DNA of 64,000 bases from Burkholderiaceae bacterium (GTDB lineage: Bacteria; Pseudomonadota; Gammaproteobacteria; Burkholderiales; Burkholderiaceae_C), in the NCBI GenBank assembly GCA_023954095.1, contig JAMLIQ010000003.1, positions 46,986 to 110,985 of the forward strand, in the 5' to 3' direction. The position numbers were made by a program, and so were the translations under genes. The notes below the pieces were generated by a model that saw only the letters and a program-made list of their open reading frames with translations, was not told the origin of the DNA and did no database searches. Shown here piece by piece: positions 1-8,831 of the stretch. Positions within the stretch are counted from its first letter, which is position 1, and the number at the start of each line of letters is the position of its first letter.

Positions 1-1
1 C

Positions 2-826
2 AGCAGCGCCGCGCAGCTCAACCAGGACTGGAGCTTTGCCACGCCCAAGATCGGCCTGAACTGGGCCGCCACGCCCACCACGCGCCTGTGGGCCAACCTG
101 AGCCGCAGCCATGAGGCTCCCACCTTCTGGGAGATCGTCAGCGCCACCGTGGCGCCCAACAGCCCGGCCGCGGCCCAGGCTGAGCTGGTGCGCCTGAAGA
201 TGCAGCGCGCCACCACCTTCGAACTTGGCGGCGCCGGCCGCTGGGGCGAGGGCGCCAACGCGCTGAACTGGACGGCCGCCGTGTACCGCAGTGTGCTGGC
301 CGACGAGCTGATCTCGACCACCGACGCCAACGGCATCAAGGTGGGCACGTACAACTATGCCGGCGGCACGCGCCACCAGGGCGTGGAGCTGGGTCTCTCG
401 GGCAGCCAGCGCATGGGTGTGGGGGCGCTCGACGTCCGCGCCAGCTGGACGTACAGCGACTTCCGCTTCCGGGGCGGCGAATACGCGGGCAAACAGATTG
501 CCGGTGTGCCGCGCCAGCTCATCAATGCCGAAGCGCTCTACCGCATCGGCGCCTGGCGCTTCGGTCCCAACGTGCGCTGGATGCCCGTCAGCACGCCCAC
601 CGACCACGCCAACACCGCCGGTGCCGAGCAGGACGCTTACGCATTGCTGGGCCTCAAGCTCGAATGGCGCGATGGACCCTGGGTGCTGTATGTGCAGGCC
701 GACAACGTCACCGACCGGCGCTACGCCAGCGCCTATGCCATCCGCAACCAGGCCACCGCCGCGCAGCCGGGCTACCTGCAGGGCCTGGGCCGCAGCTTCA
801 CGGCGGGCCTGAGCTACCAGTTCTGA
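2..826 (+). CDS. TonB-dependent outer-membrane receptor, C-terminal part
   Basis: The frame is open from the window edge to the stop at 826, so only about 274 residues of the beta-barrel end of a larger receptor are present. It carries typical barrel features: HEAPTFWE in a strand/loop near residue 37, alternating aromatic strands, the late segment VQADNVTDRRYASAY shared by FecA/FhuA-type receptors, and a terminal Phe (LSYQF) as expected for BamA-dependent insertion. Receptors of this family import metal chelates or cofactors across the outer membrane using TonB energy. The next gene starts 9 bases after the stop, so it probably belongs to the same transcript as the binding protein and the CobN island. 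The ligand cannot be told from this fragment. Confidence 0.9.
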   Translation, partial: SSAAQLNQDWSFATPKIGLNWAATPTTRLWANLSRSHEAPTFWEIVSATVAPNSPAAAQAELVRLKMQRATTFELGGAGRWGEGANALNWTAAVYRSVLADELISTTDANGIKVGTYNYAGGTRHQGVELGLSGSQRMGVGALDVRASWTYSDFRFRGGEYAGKQIAGVPRQLINAEALYRIGAWRFGPNVRWMPVSTPTDHANTAGAEQDAYALLGLKLEWRDGPWVLYVQADNVTDRRYASAYAIRNQATAAQPGYLQGLGRSFTAGLSYQF

Positions 827-835
827 GGGCCTCTC

Positions 836-1852
836 ATGCTGCCATCCCTGCCTTTGCCGACCCCCTCACGCCGCCAGGTGCTGGCAGCGCTGGCCGCCTT
901 GGGCCTGCCCGCCGTGGCGCATGCTGCCCCGCGCCTGCCGCGCATCACTCTGTCGGGCCCCCCGGCGATCGTGTCGGCGCCCTTGATCCACATGGCCGAG
1001 ACCCATGCGTTGGCAGGTGTGGCGGGCGAAACCGCTTTTGTGTCGTGGCGCGACCCCGACCAACTGCGCATGATGGCCATGGGCGGCAAGGCCGACGTGC
1101 TGGCCATGCCCAGCAACGTTGCCGCCAACCTGTTCAACCGGGGCGCGGGCGTCACGCTGCTCAACATCTCGACCTGGGGTGCGCTGTGGCTCGTCACGCG
1201 CGATGGTCACCGCAAGGCGCTGGCCGACTACCGGGGCGAGGAAATCGCCGTGCCTTTCCGGGGCGACATGCCCGACATCGTGCTGCAGCTGCTGGCCGCA
1301 AAGCAGGGTCTGGATCTGCACAAGGATTTTCGCGTGCGCTACGTGCCCACGCCCATGGAGGCCATGCAGCTGCTCATTACGCGCCGTGTCTCGCATGCGC
1401 TGCTGGCCGAGCCCGCCGTATCGCTGGCGCTGCGTAAAACCAAGTCCTTCCCCATCGGCCTGATTGCGCCCGAGCTGCACCGGGGCGCCGACCTGCAGCA
1501 GGAGTGGGGCCGACTTTTTGGGCGCAAGCCCCGCTTGCCGCAGGCAGGTATCGCTGCCGTGGGCACGGTGCGCCAGCAGCCCGAGGTCTTGGCTGCCGTG
1601 GCCAACGCCTATGCCCAGTCGCTCGCCTGGTGCCGTGCACACCCCCTGGAGTGCGGCGCCATGATGGCCCAACACATCGACCTGCTCACCCCCGAGGCCG
1701 TGGCCGACGCCATTGCCGTGAGCCAGCTCGACACCGTGCCCGCCGCAGCAGCGCGGCCCGAGCTGGAGTTCTTCTTTGGGCAGCTCATGGCGCGCAACCC
1801 GGCACTGGTGGGGGGGAAGCTCCCGGCCGGCGCCTTCTACGGCGTGGGATAG
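836..1852 (+). CDS. NitT/TauT/SsuA-type ABC substrate-binding protein
   Basis: This 338-residue protein begins with a twin-arginine-like leader (SRRQVLAALAALGLP, cleavage probably after VAHA) and continues as a periplasmic binding fold of the SsuA/THI5/NMT1 type: an early LSGPPAIVSAPLIHMAE strand-helix and the GGKADVLAMPSNVAANL segment that lines the ligand cleft in this family. Such proteins deliver small organic or metal-containing ligands to SsuBC-type transporters. The matching permease and ATPase lie at 9178-10835, with a TonB receptor, a CobN-like protein and an ExbB/ExbD-like pair in between, so I infer that all serve one uptake route. A GAGG ribosome site precedes the ATG directly after the upstream receptor stop. 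The ligand is unknown; heme or another tetrapyrrole is a guess from context. Confidence 0.85.
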   Translation: MLPSLPLPTPSRRQVLAALAALGLPAVAHAAPRLPRITLSGPPAIVSAPLIHMAETHALAGVAGETAFVSWRDPDQLRMMAMGGKADVLAMPSNVAANLFNRGAGVTLLNISTWGALWLVTRDGHRKALADYRGEEIAVPFRGDMPDIVLQLLAAKQGLDLHKDFRVRYVPTPMEAMQLLITRRVSHALLAEPAVSLALRKTKSFPIGLIAPELHRGADLQQEWGRLFGRKPRLPQAGIAAVGTVRQQPEVLAAVANAYAQSLAWCRAHPLECGAMMAQHIDLLTPEAVADAIAVSQLDTVPAAAARPELEFFFGQLMARNPALVGGKLPAGAFYGVG

Positions 1853-1998
1853 CGCGCGCCCCGGGGCGCAAGCGGGCGCTCGGCCTGCAAAGGGCTCCGG
1901 CCCATTTTCTGGTTCTGGTTTTTGTTTTCTTGTTGTTTGTACCCGGCAGCCGCCGCCACCTGGGTCTTTGTTTTTTTTGATTCCAGGAGTTGGTATTT

Positions 1999-4029
1999 AT
2001 GACGTGTTCCACTGCCGTTTCCGGCGCAGCCATCCCCGCCGCGCAAACCGTGCGGCCGCTTCGCCGCACCCCCGTGGCCCTGGCCGCCCTCATGCTGCTT
2101 GCCGGTGCTCACGTGCAGGCGCAGGACACTGCGGCGGCAGGCGAGCCCGCTGTGCTCCTGCAAATGGCACAAGCCAGTGCACCGGCGCTGCCCGCGGTGA
2201 CCGTGACCGCCACGCTGACCGAGCAGGACGCCCGCACCGCGCCCGCCAGCGTCACCGTCATCAACCGCGATGAGCTGGCGGCGCGCAATGCGTCCGATGT
2301 GCTGGACGCCGTGCGCGGCGCCCCTGGCCTTACGCTCTCGCCGCGCCAGGTGGGCGGGCGCAAGACGCTGGCGTTGCGGGGGCTGGAAGGCAAGCACACG
2401 CTCACTCTCATCGACGGGCGGCGCATCAGCGCCACGGACGATGTGGTGGGCCATTCCGACTACCAGTACGGCTGGCTGCCCATGTCGGCGGTCGAGCGTA
2501 TCGAGATCATCCGGGGACCCATGTCGGCGCTGTACGGCTCCGAAGCGCTGGGCGGTGTCATCAACCTCATCACGCGCCAGCCCAAGGACCGCTGGATCGG
2601 CTCGGTGGGCGTCTCGGCCAGCACCCCGACCAGCTCCAGCGAGGGCGAACCCACGGGCGCCACCTCGGTGTTTGCAGCGGGTCCGGTGGGCGAGCGCCTC
2701 ACCCTGCGCGTGAACGCCGAGCTGGCGCACAGCGCACCCGTGGCCGATCGGCAGAGCCCGCTGCTGTCGGAAATCGAAGGCAGCCACGCCAAAAACGGCG
2801 GCCTGGCTGCCCGCTTTGCCCTGACGCCCGAGCAGACGCTGGAGGCGGGGTGGAGTGGCGGCAAGGAGCAGCGCAGGTACGACACAAGCTCCAGCACCAA
2901 AGGCGTGTACCGCAGCACCTATGACATCGAACGCTCGCAGGCCCATGTCGGCTGGGAGGGAAAGTTTGACAACTGGCGCGGCAAGCTGCGCGCCTACCGC
3001 AGCGAGATCGACATCGTCAACAGCGCCAGCAACGGCGTTTCACCCACCCGCCCGCAAAATATGGTGGACGACGTGCTGGACGGCCACGCCAGTTTTGCCC
3101 TGGGCGCGCACAAGATCACCGTGGGCGGCGAATGGCGCCGCGAGACGCTGGAGAACGCAGGCCTGAAAAACGGCGTGGACGACGCCGTGCACAAGGCCCT
3201 GTTTGCGCAAGATGAAATCGCCCTGACCGACACGCTCATGTTCACCGCCGGTCTGCGTGCCGACCACCACGCACTGTTTGGCAGCGAAGTCAGCCCGCGC
3301 GCCTACCTGGTGTGGGAGCCCACCTCGGCGCTGGTGGTCAAGGGCGGTTTTGGCCACGCCTTCAAGGCGCCCACGCTCAAGCAGATTTCGCCCAACTACG
3401 TGGGGGCCGAAGGGCCGCACACCTTTGCGGGCAACGGCAACATCAAGCCCGAGTCGTCCAACTCGTTTGAAGTGGGTGCCGACTGGCAGGTGGCGCCCGC
3501 CTGGTCGCTGCGCGCCACGGTGTTCAACACCGAGGTCAAAGACCTCATCACCTACCGCCTGCTGCGCACCGAGGGCGTGCGGCGCTTCTACCAGTACGAC
3601 AACGTGGACGCCGCGCGCATCCAGGGGCTGGAGGCCGGCATGACCTGGGACATCACCCGCCAGGTGGCCTGGAGCAACGACCTGACGCTGCTGCACACGC
3701 GCGACAAGAGCACCGGCAAGAAGCTGGCCGACCGGCCATCGAGCAGCCTGACCTCGCGCCTGGAATGGAAAGGCGCCGAGGGCTGGAGCGCGCGCCTGAC
3801 CGGCGAATTCACCGGCAGCCAGACCGGCACCGACGGCGCCGCGCTGCCCTCGTATGCGCTGTGGAGCGCCAGTGTGGGCAAGCAGTTTGCGCTGGACGCC
3901 CACCGCAAGCTGGTGCTGCGCGCGGGGCTGGAAAACATTGGCAACGTGAACCTGGCCGAGAAGTCGGAGAGCTTTGGCTACGCCGAGCGCGCGCGCCGTG
4001 TGTTCGTGACCGCACGGGTTGATTTCTGA
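1999..4029 (+). CDS. TonB-dependent receptor (CirA/BtuB-like), CobN island
   Basis: A complete receptor of 676 residues. The ATG at 1999 is chosen because AGGAG lies at 1985-1989; a TTG at 1990 is in frame but has no spacing. A signal peptide ends near HVQAQ, followed by a TonB-box-like stretch (PAVTVTATL) and a plug domain: VTVINRDELAARNASDVLDAV, LRGLEGKHTLTLIDGRR, VERIEIIRGPMSALYGSEALGG. The rest is barrel, closing with VTARVDF. The plug resembles receptors for colicins, siderophores, heme and cobalamin, so family alone does not fix the ligand. The CobN-family gene follows after 135 bases that contain a repeat. I infer import of a metal chelate or tetrapyrrole to the exported CobN-like protein. 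Confidence 0.93.
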   Translation: MTCSTAVSGAAIPAAQTVRPLRRTPVALAALMLLAGAHVQAQDTAAAGEPAVLLQMAQASAPALPAVTVTATLTEQDARTAPASVTVINRDELAARNASDVLDAVRGAPGLTLSPRQVGGRKTLALRGLEGKHTLTLIDGRRISATDDVVGHSDYQYGWLPMSAVERIEIIRGPMSALYGSEALGGVINLITRQPKDRWIGSVGVSASTPTSSSEGEPTGATSVFAAGPVGERLTLRVNAELAHSAPVADRQSPLLSEIEGSHAKNGGLAARFALTPEQTLEAGWSGGKEQRRYDTSSSTKGVYRSTYDIERSQAHVGWEGKFDNWRGKLRAYRSEIDIVNSASNGVSPTRPQNMVDDVLDGHASFALGAHKITVGGEWRRETLENAGLKNGVDDAVHKALFAQDEIALTDTLMFTAGLRADHHALFGSEVSPRAYLVWEPTSALVVKGGFGHAFKAPTLKQISPNYVGAEGPHTFAGNGNIKPESSNSFEVGADWQVAPAWSLRATVFNTEVKDLITYRLLRTEGVRRFYQYDNVDAARIQGLEAGMTWDITRQVAWSNDLTLLHTRDKSTGKKLADRPSSSLTSRLEWKGAEGWSARLTGEFTGSQTGTDGAALPSYALWSASVGKQFALDAHRKLVLRAGLENIGNVNLAEKSESFGYAERARRVFVTARVDF

Positions 4030-4047
4030 CCGCAAGTGGCTTTTGAA

Positions 4048-4096
4048 CCTCCCCTGGCCCCCTCTCTGGTGGGGAAGTGTGGGCCGGGGGGCGGTT
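4048..4096. repeat. GC-rich inverted-repeat fragment
   Basis: A C-rich run followed by a G-rich run (CCCCTGGCCCCCTCTC ... GGGGAAGTGTGGGCCGGGG) sits between the receptor and the CobN-like gene and could fold as a hairpin at the end of the receptor cistron. A similar GC-rich non-coding stretch lies upstream of folA at 26450-26560. Role unknown. Confidence 0.35.
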
Positions 4097-4117
4097 GTAC
4101 AAATACTGAAATACTAC

Positions 4118-4167
4118 TGTTTTGATAGCTGTAACCGCTTTATGGATAAGCGCTAGAGGCCAATTTG
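4118..4167 (+). repeat. Interspersed repeat copy 1; supplies start region of the CobN-like gene
   Basis: Contains the family core GCTTTATGGATAAGCGCTA preceded by TGATAGCTGT and followed by GAGGCCAATTTG. The AGAGG at 4155-4159 and the TTG at 4165 that serve as ribosome site and start codon of the CobN-like protein both lie in the repeat tail, so this copy appears to provide translation initiation for the next gene. Confidence 0.65.
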
Positions 4168-7100
4168 AATCATAAAACCATTGCAAACACCATCACCTGC
4201 CTGCGGCGCTGGCTGGCCCTGTGCCTGCTGGCGCTGGCGCCCTTTGGCGCTGCGCAGGCGGCGCAGGTGTTGTTCATCGCCACGTCCAATGTGCCTACAG
4301 GCAAGTTCCGCCAGTTGGCCGACATCGCCCGGCCCCACGGCATCGAGCTGCAGGTGCGCTACCTGGAAAGACTGCCCGCCGACACCGACGAGGGCTTGTT
4401 CAAAGGCTTTGACGCTGTGTTTGTCGACAGCTATTTGCAGGACGCAGTGCGCGACCGGCTGGCCCGTGCGTGGCCCGGTTTGCGGCTGCCCCACGCCTGG
4501 CTGTACGACGCCAGACCCGCCTGGGGCGGCGGCTTGCCCGAACCCGTGGCGCGGCGGCTCATCACCTACTACAGCAACGGCGGCAGGCAGAACTTCGAAG
4601 GCTTCTTTGCCACGCTGGCCGCGCAGCTGCAGGGCCGTGCGGCCCCGGGCGTGCCCGAGCCCGTGGTGTTCCCCAAAACCGCCGTCTACCATCCGCGTGC
4701 GCCGGGCCTTGTGGTGGCCGACCCCGTGGCGTGGCTGCGCTCGCAAGGCGTCGATCCAGCCGCCGCCCACCGCCGCCCCGTGGTGGCGCTGGCGCTGCAC
4801 CAGCAGTACATCGCCGCCATGCAGACGGCCTTCATCGACGACCTGATTGCACGCATCGAAGCGGGCGGCGCCGTGGCGCTGCCGTTCTACAGCCCCATGC
4901 TGGAGGCGGGTGCGCTGGAGCAGATGCTCAAGCCCGCGGGCACGCGGCTGGCCGACGTGCTCATCAACACCCAGATCATGCTGAACGCCGAGGAACGCCG
5001 CGCCGAGTTCGAGCGGCTGGGCATCCCCGTGCTGCAGGCCATGCCGTACCGGCGCGGCGACGAGGCCGCCTGGGCCGCCAACCCGCAGGGCGTGGCGCTG
5101 ATGGATGTGCCGTTCTACCTGGCGCAGGCCGAATACGCGGGCGTCACCGACATCCAGGTGGCGGCCGCCACACGCAAGGCCGATGAGCAGATCGTGCCCA
5201 TTGCCGCGCAGGCCGACGCCGTGGTGGGCAAGGCGCTCAACCTGGCGCACCTGCAGCGCAAGCACAACGCCGACAAGCGCCTGTCCATCTTTTTCTGGAA
5301 CTACCCACCGGGCGAGAAGAACCTGTCCGCCTCGTTTCTGAACGTGCCGCGCAGCCTGCAAACCACGCTGGCCGCGCTGCAGGCCGCGGGCTACGACACC
5401 GAGTCGCCTGCCGAGCCGCTGCTGATCGGCAATCTGCAGCGCCTGCTGGCGCCGTCGTACCGCCAGGGCGAGTTGGAGCCCCTGCTGCGCGACGGCCTGG
5501 CCGCCACCCTGCCCGTGGCGCAGTACCGCCAGTGGCTGGCCACGCTGCCCGCAGCCACGCAAGAAGCCTTGCGCGCGCGCTGGGGCGAACCTGAAAAATC
5601 GAGCATGGTGCTGCGGCGCGGCGGCGAAGCCGTGTTTGTGGTGCCGCGCCTGATGCTGGGCAAGATCGCCATCCTGCCGCAGCCGCCGCGCGGCGAGCAA
5701 TGGGACGACAAGGAAAAGGCGCTCTACCACTCGCCCAGCGCCCTGCCGTCGCATTACTACCTGGCCGCCTACCTGTGGGCGCGCGAGCAGCAAAAAAGCG
5801 ACGCGCTGGTGCACTTTGGCACCCACGGCAGCCAGGAATGGCTGCCTGGCAAGGAGCGCGGCCTGTCGGTGTTCGACCCCGGCATGCTGGCCGTGGGCAA
5901 CGTGCCGGTGGCCTACCCGTACATTGCCGACAACATCGGCGAGGCCCAGCAGGCCAAGCGCCGGGGCCGCGCGGTCATCGTCAGCCACCAGACGCCGCCG
6001 TTCAAACCGGCGGGCCTGCACGCCGCACTCACACGCATGCACGACCTGCTGCACGCCTGGCTGGCGCAGGACGAGGGTGTGGTCAAGGAAAAAATCAAGG
6101 CCGACCTGCTGGCCGCCGTGCAGAAAGAGCACATCGACCGCGACATGGGCTGGACGCCAGCGCGCACGCGCAGCGAATTCCCTGCCTTTGTGGACCTGCT
6201 GCACAACCACCTGCACGAACTGGCCGAAACCGCCCAGCCGCTGGGCCTGCACACCCTGGGCCGTGCGCCCGAGGAGCAGCACCGCCTGGCCACCGTGCTG
6301 CTGATGCTGGGGCGCCCGTTCTGGGAAGCCGCCGCTTTGCAGGCGGGCACACCGGCTGCCGATGTGGACGAGGCGCTGATTGGCGACTACAGCCGCTTGG
6401 CGCAGACGGCACCGTACCAGTTGCTGCAGCGCCATGTGATCGAGGGCCAGAGCCTTGAGGCCCTGCCAGCGGCGTTGCAAACCGCCATCGCCAAGGCCCG
6501 CACCGCGTACGCCGAGATTGGCGCCGACCAGGAGCTGCCCGCCTTGCTGCAGGTGCTGGCCGGGCGGCACCTGCCCACGTCGTATGGCGGCGACCCGATC
6601 AAGAACCCCGACGCCTACCCCACGGGCCGCAACCTGTATGGTTTTGACCCCTCGCGCGTGCCCACGCCCCAGGCCTGGGCGGCCGGCAAGGACGCTGCCG
6701 AGCAGCTCATTGCCGAGCACCAGCGCCTGACAGGCAAGGCGCCAACGAAGCTGGCCGTGTCGCTGTGGTCGGTGGAGACCATGCGCCACCAGGGCCTGCT
6801 CGAAGCACAGGCGCTGTGGCTGCTGGGTGTGGAGCCGGTGTGGGACGAAGGCGGGCGCGTGACCGGCGTGAAGCTGGTGCCCCGCGCAGCGCTGGGGCGC
6901 GAGCGGGTGGACGTGGTGCTGTCGGCCACCGGCCTGTACCGCGACCATTTCCCCAACACCATGAAGCAGCTGGCGCGCGCCGTGCAGCTGGCGGCCCAGG
7001 CGCAAGGGCCGGGTGAAGACGGCAACCCGGTGGCGGCGCACACGCGCAGCATGGCCGCCAAGCTGCGCGCCCAGGGCATGGACGACCAGGCTGCGCTGGC

Positions 7101-8298
7101 GGCGGCGCAAACACGCATTTTTTCGTCGGAGTCGGGCAATTACGGCACCGGCCTGGACAACGCCACGCTGGCCACCGACAGCTGGCAGGGCAAGAAAGAG
7201 GGCGACCGCAAGCTCGCGCAGCTGTACCTCTCGCGCATGCAGTACGCCTATGGGCCGGACGAATCCACCTGGGGCAGCCTGCCGGGGGCGGCGCAGGAGG
7301 GAAAGGGCGGCAAGGCACTCAACCTGTATGCCGAGCACCTGCGCGGCACCGAGGGTGCGGTGCTCTCGCGCAGCTCCAATCTCTATGGCATGTTGACCAC
7401 CGACGACCCCTTCCAGTACCTGGGCGGCATTGCACTGGCGGTGCGCCACCTGGACGGCAAGGCGCCGCAGCTCTACATCAGCAACCTGCGTGGCGCGGGC
7501 AGCGGAAAGGTCGAAGGCGCGGCACAGTTCCTCGCCAAGGAACTGGCCACGCGCCAGTTCCACCCCGGCTACATCCAAGGCCTGATGGCCGAGGGTTACG
7601 CGGGCACGCTGCAGGTGCTGGACGCCACCAACAACTTCTGGGGCTGGACGGCGGTGGCGCGCGAGATCGTGCGCGACGACCAGTGGCAGGAGATGGCTGA
7701 CGTGTACGTGCGCGACAAGCACCAGCTGGGCCTCAAGCGCTGGTTCGAGGCCAACAACCCGCACGCCTTGGCGCAGACCATGGAGCGCATGCTCGAAGCC
7801 GTGCGCCAGGGCTACTGGAAGGCCGATGCCAAAACCGTGGCCGAGCTGAAAGAGCGCTGGCGCGACCTGGCGGAGCGCTTTGATGTGCGCAGCGACAACG
7901 CACGCTTTCAAGCATATGTGGGCAAAGCGCCTGCGGCCCACAACCCGGCGGCGCCCGCCGCACCGGGCTACGGCCTTGATGCCCCGCTGGCGCAGGCTGT
8001 GCCGCCTGCTGCTGCGCAGGCCGCTGCGGCAGCGCCGCCGCCGCCGCACGCCGAGCCATCGCAGCCCGCCACACCGCCGCAATCCGCAGAGCCCCCCGCT
8101 GCAGAGCCCCCGGTGGTCAGCGGCCTCTTGATGGCGCCCGTGCCGCAAGCCGAGCCGGTCAGCATAGGTCTCACGCAGGCTGTGCTGCTGGCGTTGATGC
8201 TGGCAGGCATCACCGGCGCCGGCGCCCTGCGGCAGGCGCGCCGCCGCAGCGTGGTGCGCCCGCGTCCAATCCCTTCACTTTCTGGAGTTTTCCAATGA
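4165..8298 (+). CDS. Exported, C-terminally anchored CobN/HmuS-like chelatase-family protein
   Basis: This 1377-residue protein belongs to the CobN/ChlH large chelatase-subunit family (cobaltochelatase CobN, Mg-chelatase H). Unlike CobN it starts with a signal peptide (WLALCLLALAPFGAAQA, cleavage near residue 32). The CobN fold fills about residues 35-1240, with family-like blocks such as LVHFGTHGSQEWLPGKERGLS (shortened here from residue 550 on), a SYGGDPIKNPDAYPTGRNLYG block near 810, and FSSESGNYGTGLDNA near 990. A Pro/Ala-rich linker (about 1250-1330) leads to one hydrophobic helix (about 1336-1355) and an Arg-rich tail, so the body should be periplasmic and tethered to the inner membrane. 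No CobS/CobT ATPases are nearby; an ExbB/ExbD-like pair follows with an ATGA overlap. Bacteroidetes HmuS, a CobN relative linked to iron removal from heme, is the closest functional model I know. The start is a TTG with AGAGG five bases upstream; no ATG precedes the signal peptide. Confidence 0.9.
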   Translation: MNHKTIANTITCLRRWLALCLLALAPFGAAQAAQVLFIATSNVPTGKFRQLADIARPHGIELQVRYLERLPADTDEGLFKGFDAVFVDSYLQDAVRDRLARAWPGLRLPHAWLYDARPAWGGGLPEPVARRLITYYSNGGRQNFEGFFATLAAQLQGRAAPGVPEPVVFPKTAVYHPRAPGLVVADPVAWLRSQGVDPAAAHRRPVVALALHQQYIAAMQTAFIDDLIARIEAGGAVALPFYSPMLEAGALEQMLKPAGTRLADVLINTQIMLNAEERRAEFERLGIPVLQAMPYRRGDEAAWAANPQGVALMDVPFYLAQAEYAGVTDIQVAAATRKADEQIVPIAAQADAVVGKALNLAHLQRKHNADKRLSIFFWNYPPGEKNLSASFLNVPRSLQTTLAALQAAGYDTESPAEPLLIGNLQRLLAPSYRQGELEPLLRDGLAATLPVAQYRQWLATLPAATQEALRARWGEPEKSSMVLRRGGEAVFVVPRLMLGKIAILPQPPRGEQWDDKEKALYHSPSALPSHYYLAAYLWAREQQKSDALVHFGTHGSQEWLPGKERGLSVFDPGMLAVGNVPVAYPYIADNIGEAQQAKRRGRAVIVSHQTPPFKPAGLHAALTRMHDLLHAWLAQDEGVVKEKIKADLLAAVQKEHIDRDMGWTPARTRSEFPAFVDLLHNHLHELAETAQPLGLHTLGRAPEEQHRLATVLLMLGRPFWEAAALQAGTPAADVDEALIGDYSRLAQTAPYQLLQRHVIEGQSLEALPAALQTAIAKARTAYAEIGADQELPALLQVLAGRHLPTSYGGDPIKNPDAYPTGRNLYGFDPSRVPTPQAWAAGKDAAEQLIAEHQRLTGKAPTKLAVSLWSVETMRHQGLLEAQALWLLGVEPVWDEGGRVTGVKLVPRAALGRERVDVVLSATGLYRDHFPNTMKQLARAVQLAAQAQGPGEDGNPVAAHTRSMAAKLRAQGMDDQAALAAAQTRIFSSESGNYGTGLDNATLATDSWQGKKEGDRKLAQLYLSRMQYAYGPDESTWGSLPGAAQEGKGGKALNLYAEHLRGTEGAVLSRSSNLYGMLTTDDPFQYLGGIALAVRHLDGKAPQLYISNLRGAGSGKVEGAAQFLAKELATRQFHPGYIQGLMAEGYAGTLQVLDATNNFWGWTAVAREIVRDDQWQEMADVYVRDKHQLGLKRWFEANNPHALAQTMERMLEAVRQGYWKADAKTVAELKERWRDLAERFDVRSDNARFQAYVGKAPAAHNPAAPAAPGYGLDAPLAQAVPPAAAQAAAAAPPPPHAEPSQPATPPQSAEPPAAEPPVVSGLLMAPVPQAEPVSIGLTQAVLLALMLAGITGAGALRQARRRSVVRPRPIPSLSGVFQ

Positions 8299-8831
8299 GC
8301 AATCCCATCGAATCCATGATGTATGGCGTCAGCCAGCTCTTCCTGTTCCCCGTGCTGTTGGCCATTGCTGCGCTGTTCGTGCATGCCTTCTACGCGGCAG
8401 GCGCCTTTGCCTGGCAGGCCTGGCAGCGCCGCAGCGGAAAGGCCGCAGGTTTTGAAATGCTGGCGGCACGCCGTGCCAACCCCGCCATCACTGTGCTCGA
8501 CCTCGAAGTGCTGGCGGCCGAGCGGCTCGAATTTGCCCGCATCGCCACCCGCGTGGCGCCCATGCTGGGCCTGGTGGCCACCATGATCCCTATGGGCCCC
8601 GCGCTGATGGCGCTGGCCGATGGCAATCTGGCCGATGTGTCGCGCAGCCTGATGGTGGCGTTCTCCGCCGTGATCCTGGCCCTGCTGGCCGCTGCCATCA
8701 GCTACAGCGTGGTCAACGTGCGCAAGCGCTGGTACGCCACCGACCTGGCCGCCATCGAGCAGGGCACCGCCCCGGCCGAGACCCCCGCGCAAGACATGCT
8801 GGGCCACCTGGTGAGCGAGGTGCCCGCATGA
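8295..8831 (+). CDS. MotA/TolQ/ExbB-family proton channel protein
   Basis: A 178-residue inner-membrane protein with one hydrophobic helix near residues 13-38 and two more at about 95-115 and 120-145, the usual ExbB/TolQ three-helix plan but with a short cytoplasmic loop. The conserved family segment is VAPMLGLVATMIPMGPALMAL, matching the APLLGLLGTV region of ExbB. ExbB/TolQ pentamers carry protons and drive a partner (ExbD/TolR) that moves TonB or TolA. The start codon overlaps the CobN-like stop by four bases and has TGGAG upstream. The DUF2149 gene follows, again overlapping. The likely role is to power the CobN-like protein or its transport step rather than the general TonB system; that is inference from gene order. 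Confidence 0.88.
   Translation: MSNPIESMMYGVSQLFLFPVLLAIAALFVHAFYAAGAFAWQAWQRRSGKAAGFEMLAARRANPAITVLDLEVLAAERLEFARIATRVAPMLGLVATMIPMGPALMALADGNLADVSRSLMVAFSAVILALLAAAISYSVVNVRKRWYATDLAAIEQGTAPAETPAQDMLGHLVSEVPA

Noticed and set aside
4153-8148. 1331-codon open frame on the minus strand
   Set aside because: Antisense to the CobN-like gene; low-complexity Arg/His/Gly composition typical of GC-rich antisense frames, no domain.
4165-8298. Plain cobalamin-pathway cobaltochelatase
   Set aside because: Signal peptide, anchor, no CobS/CobT or cob genes and no B12 box seen in the gaps at 1853-1998 or 4030-4164.
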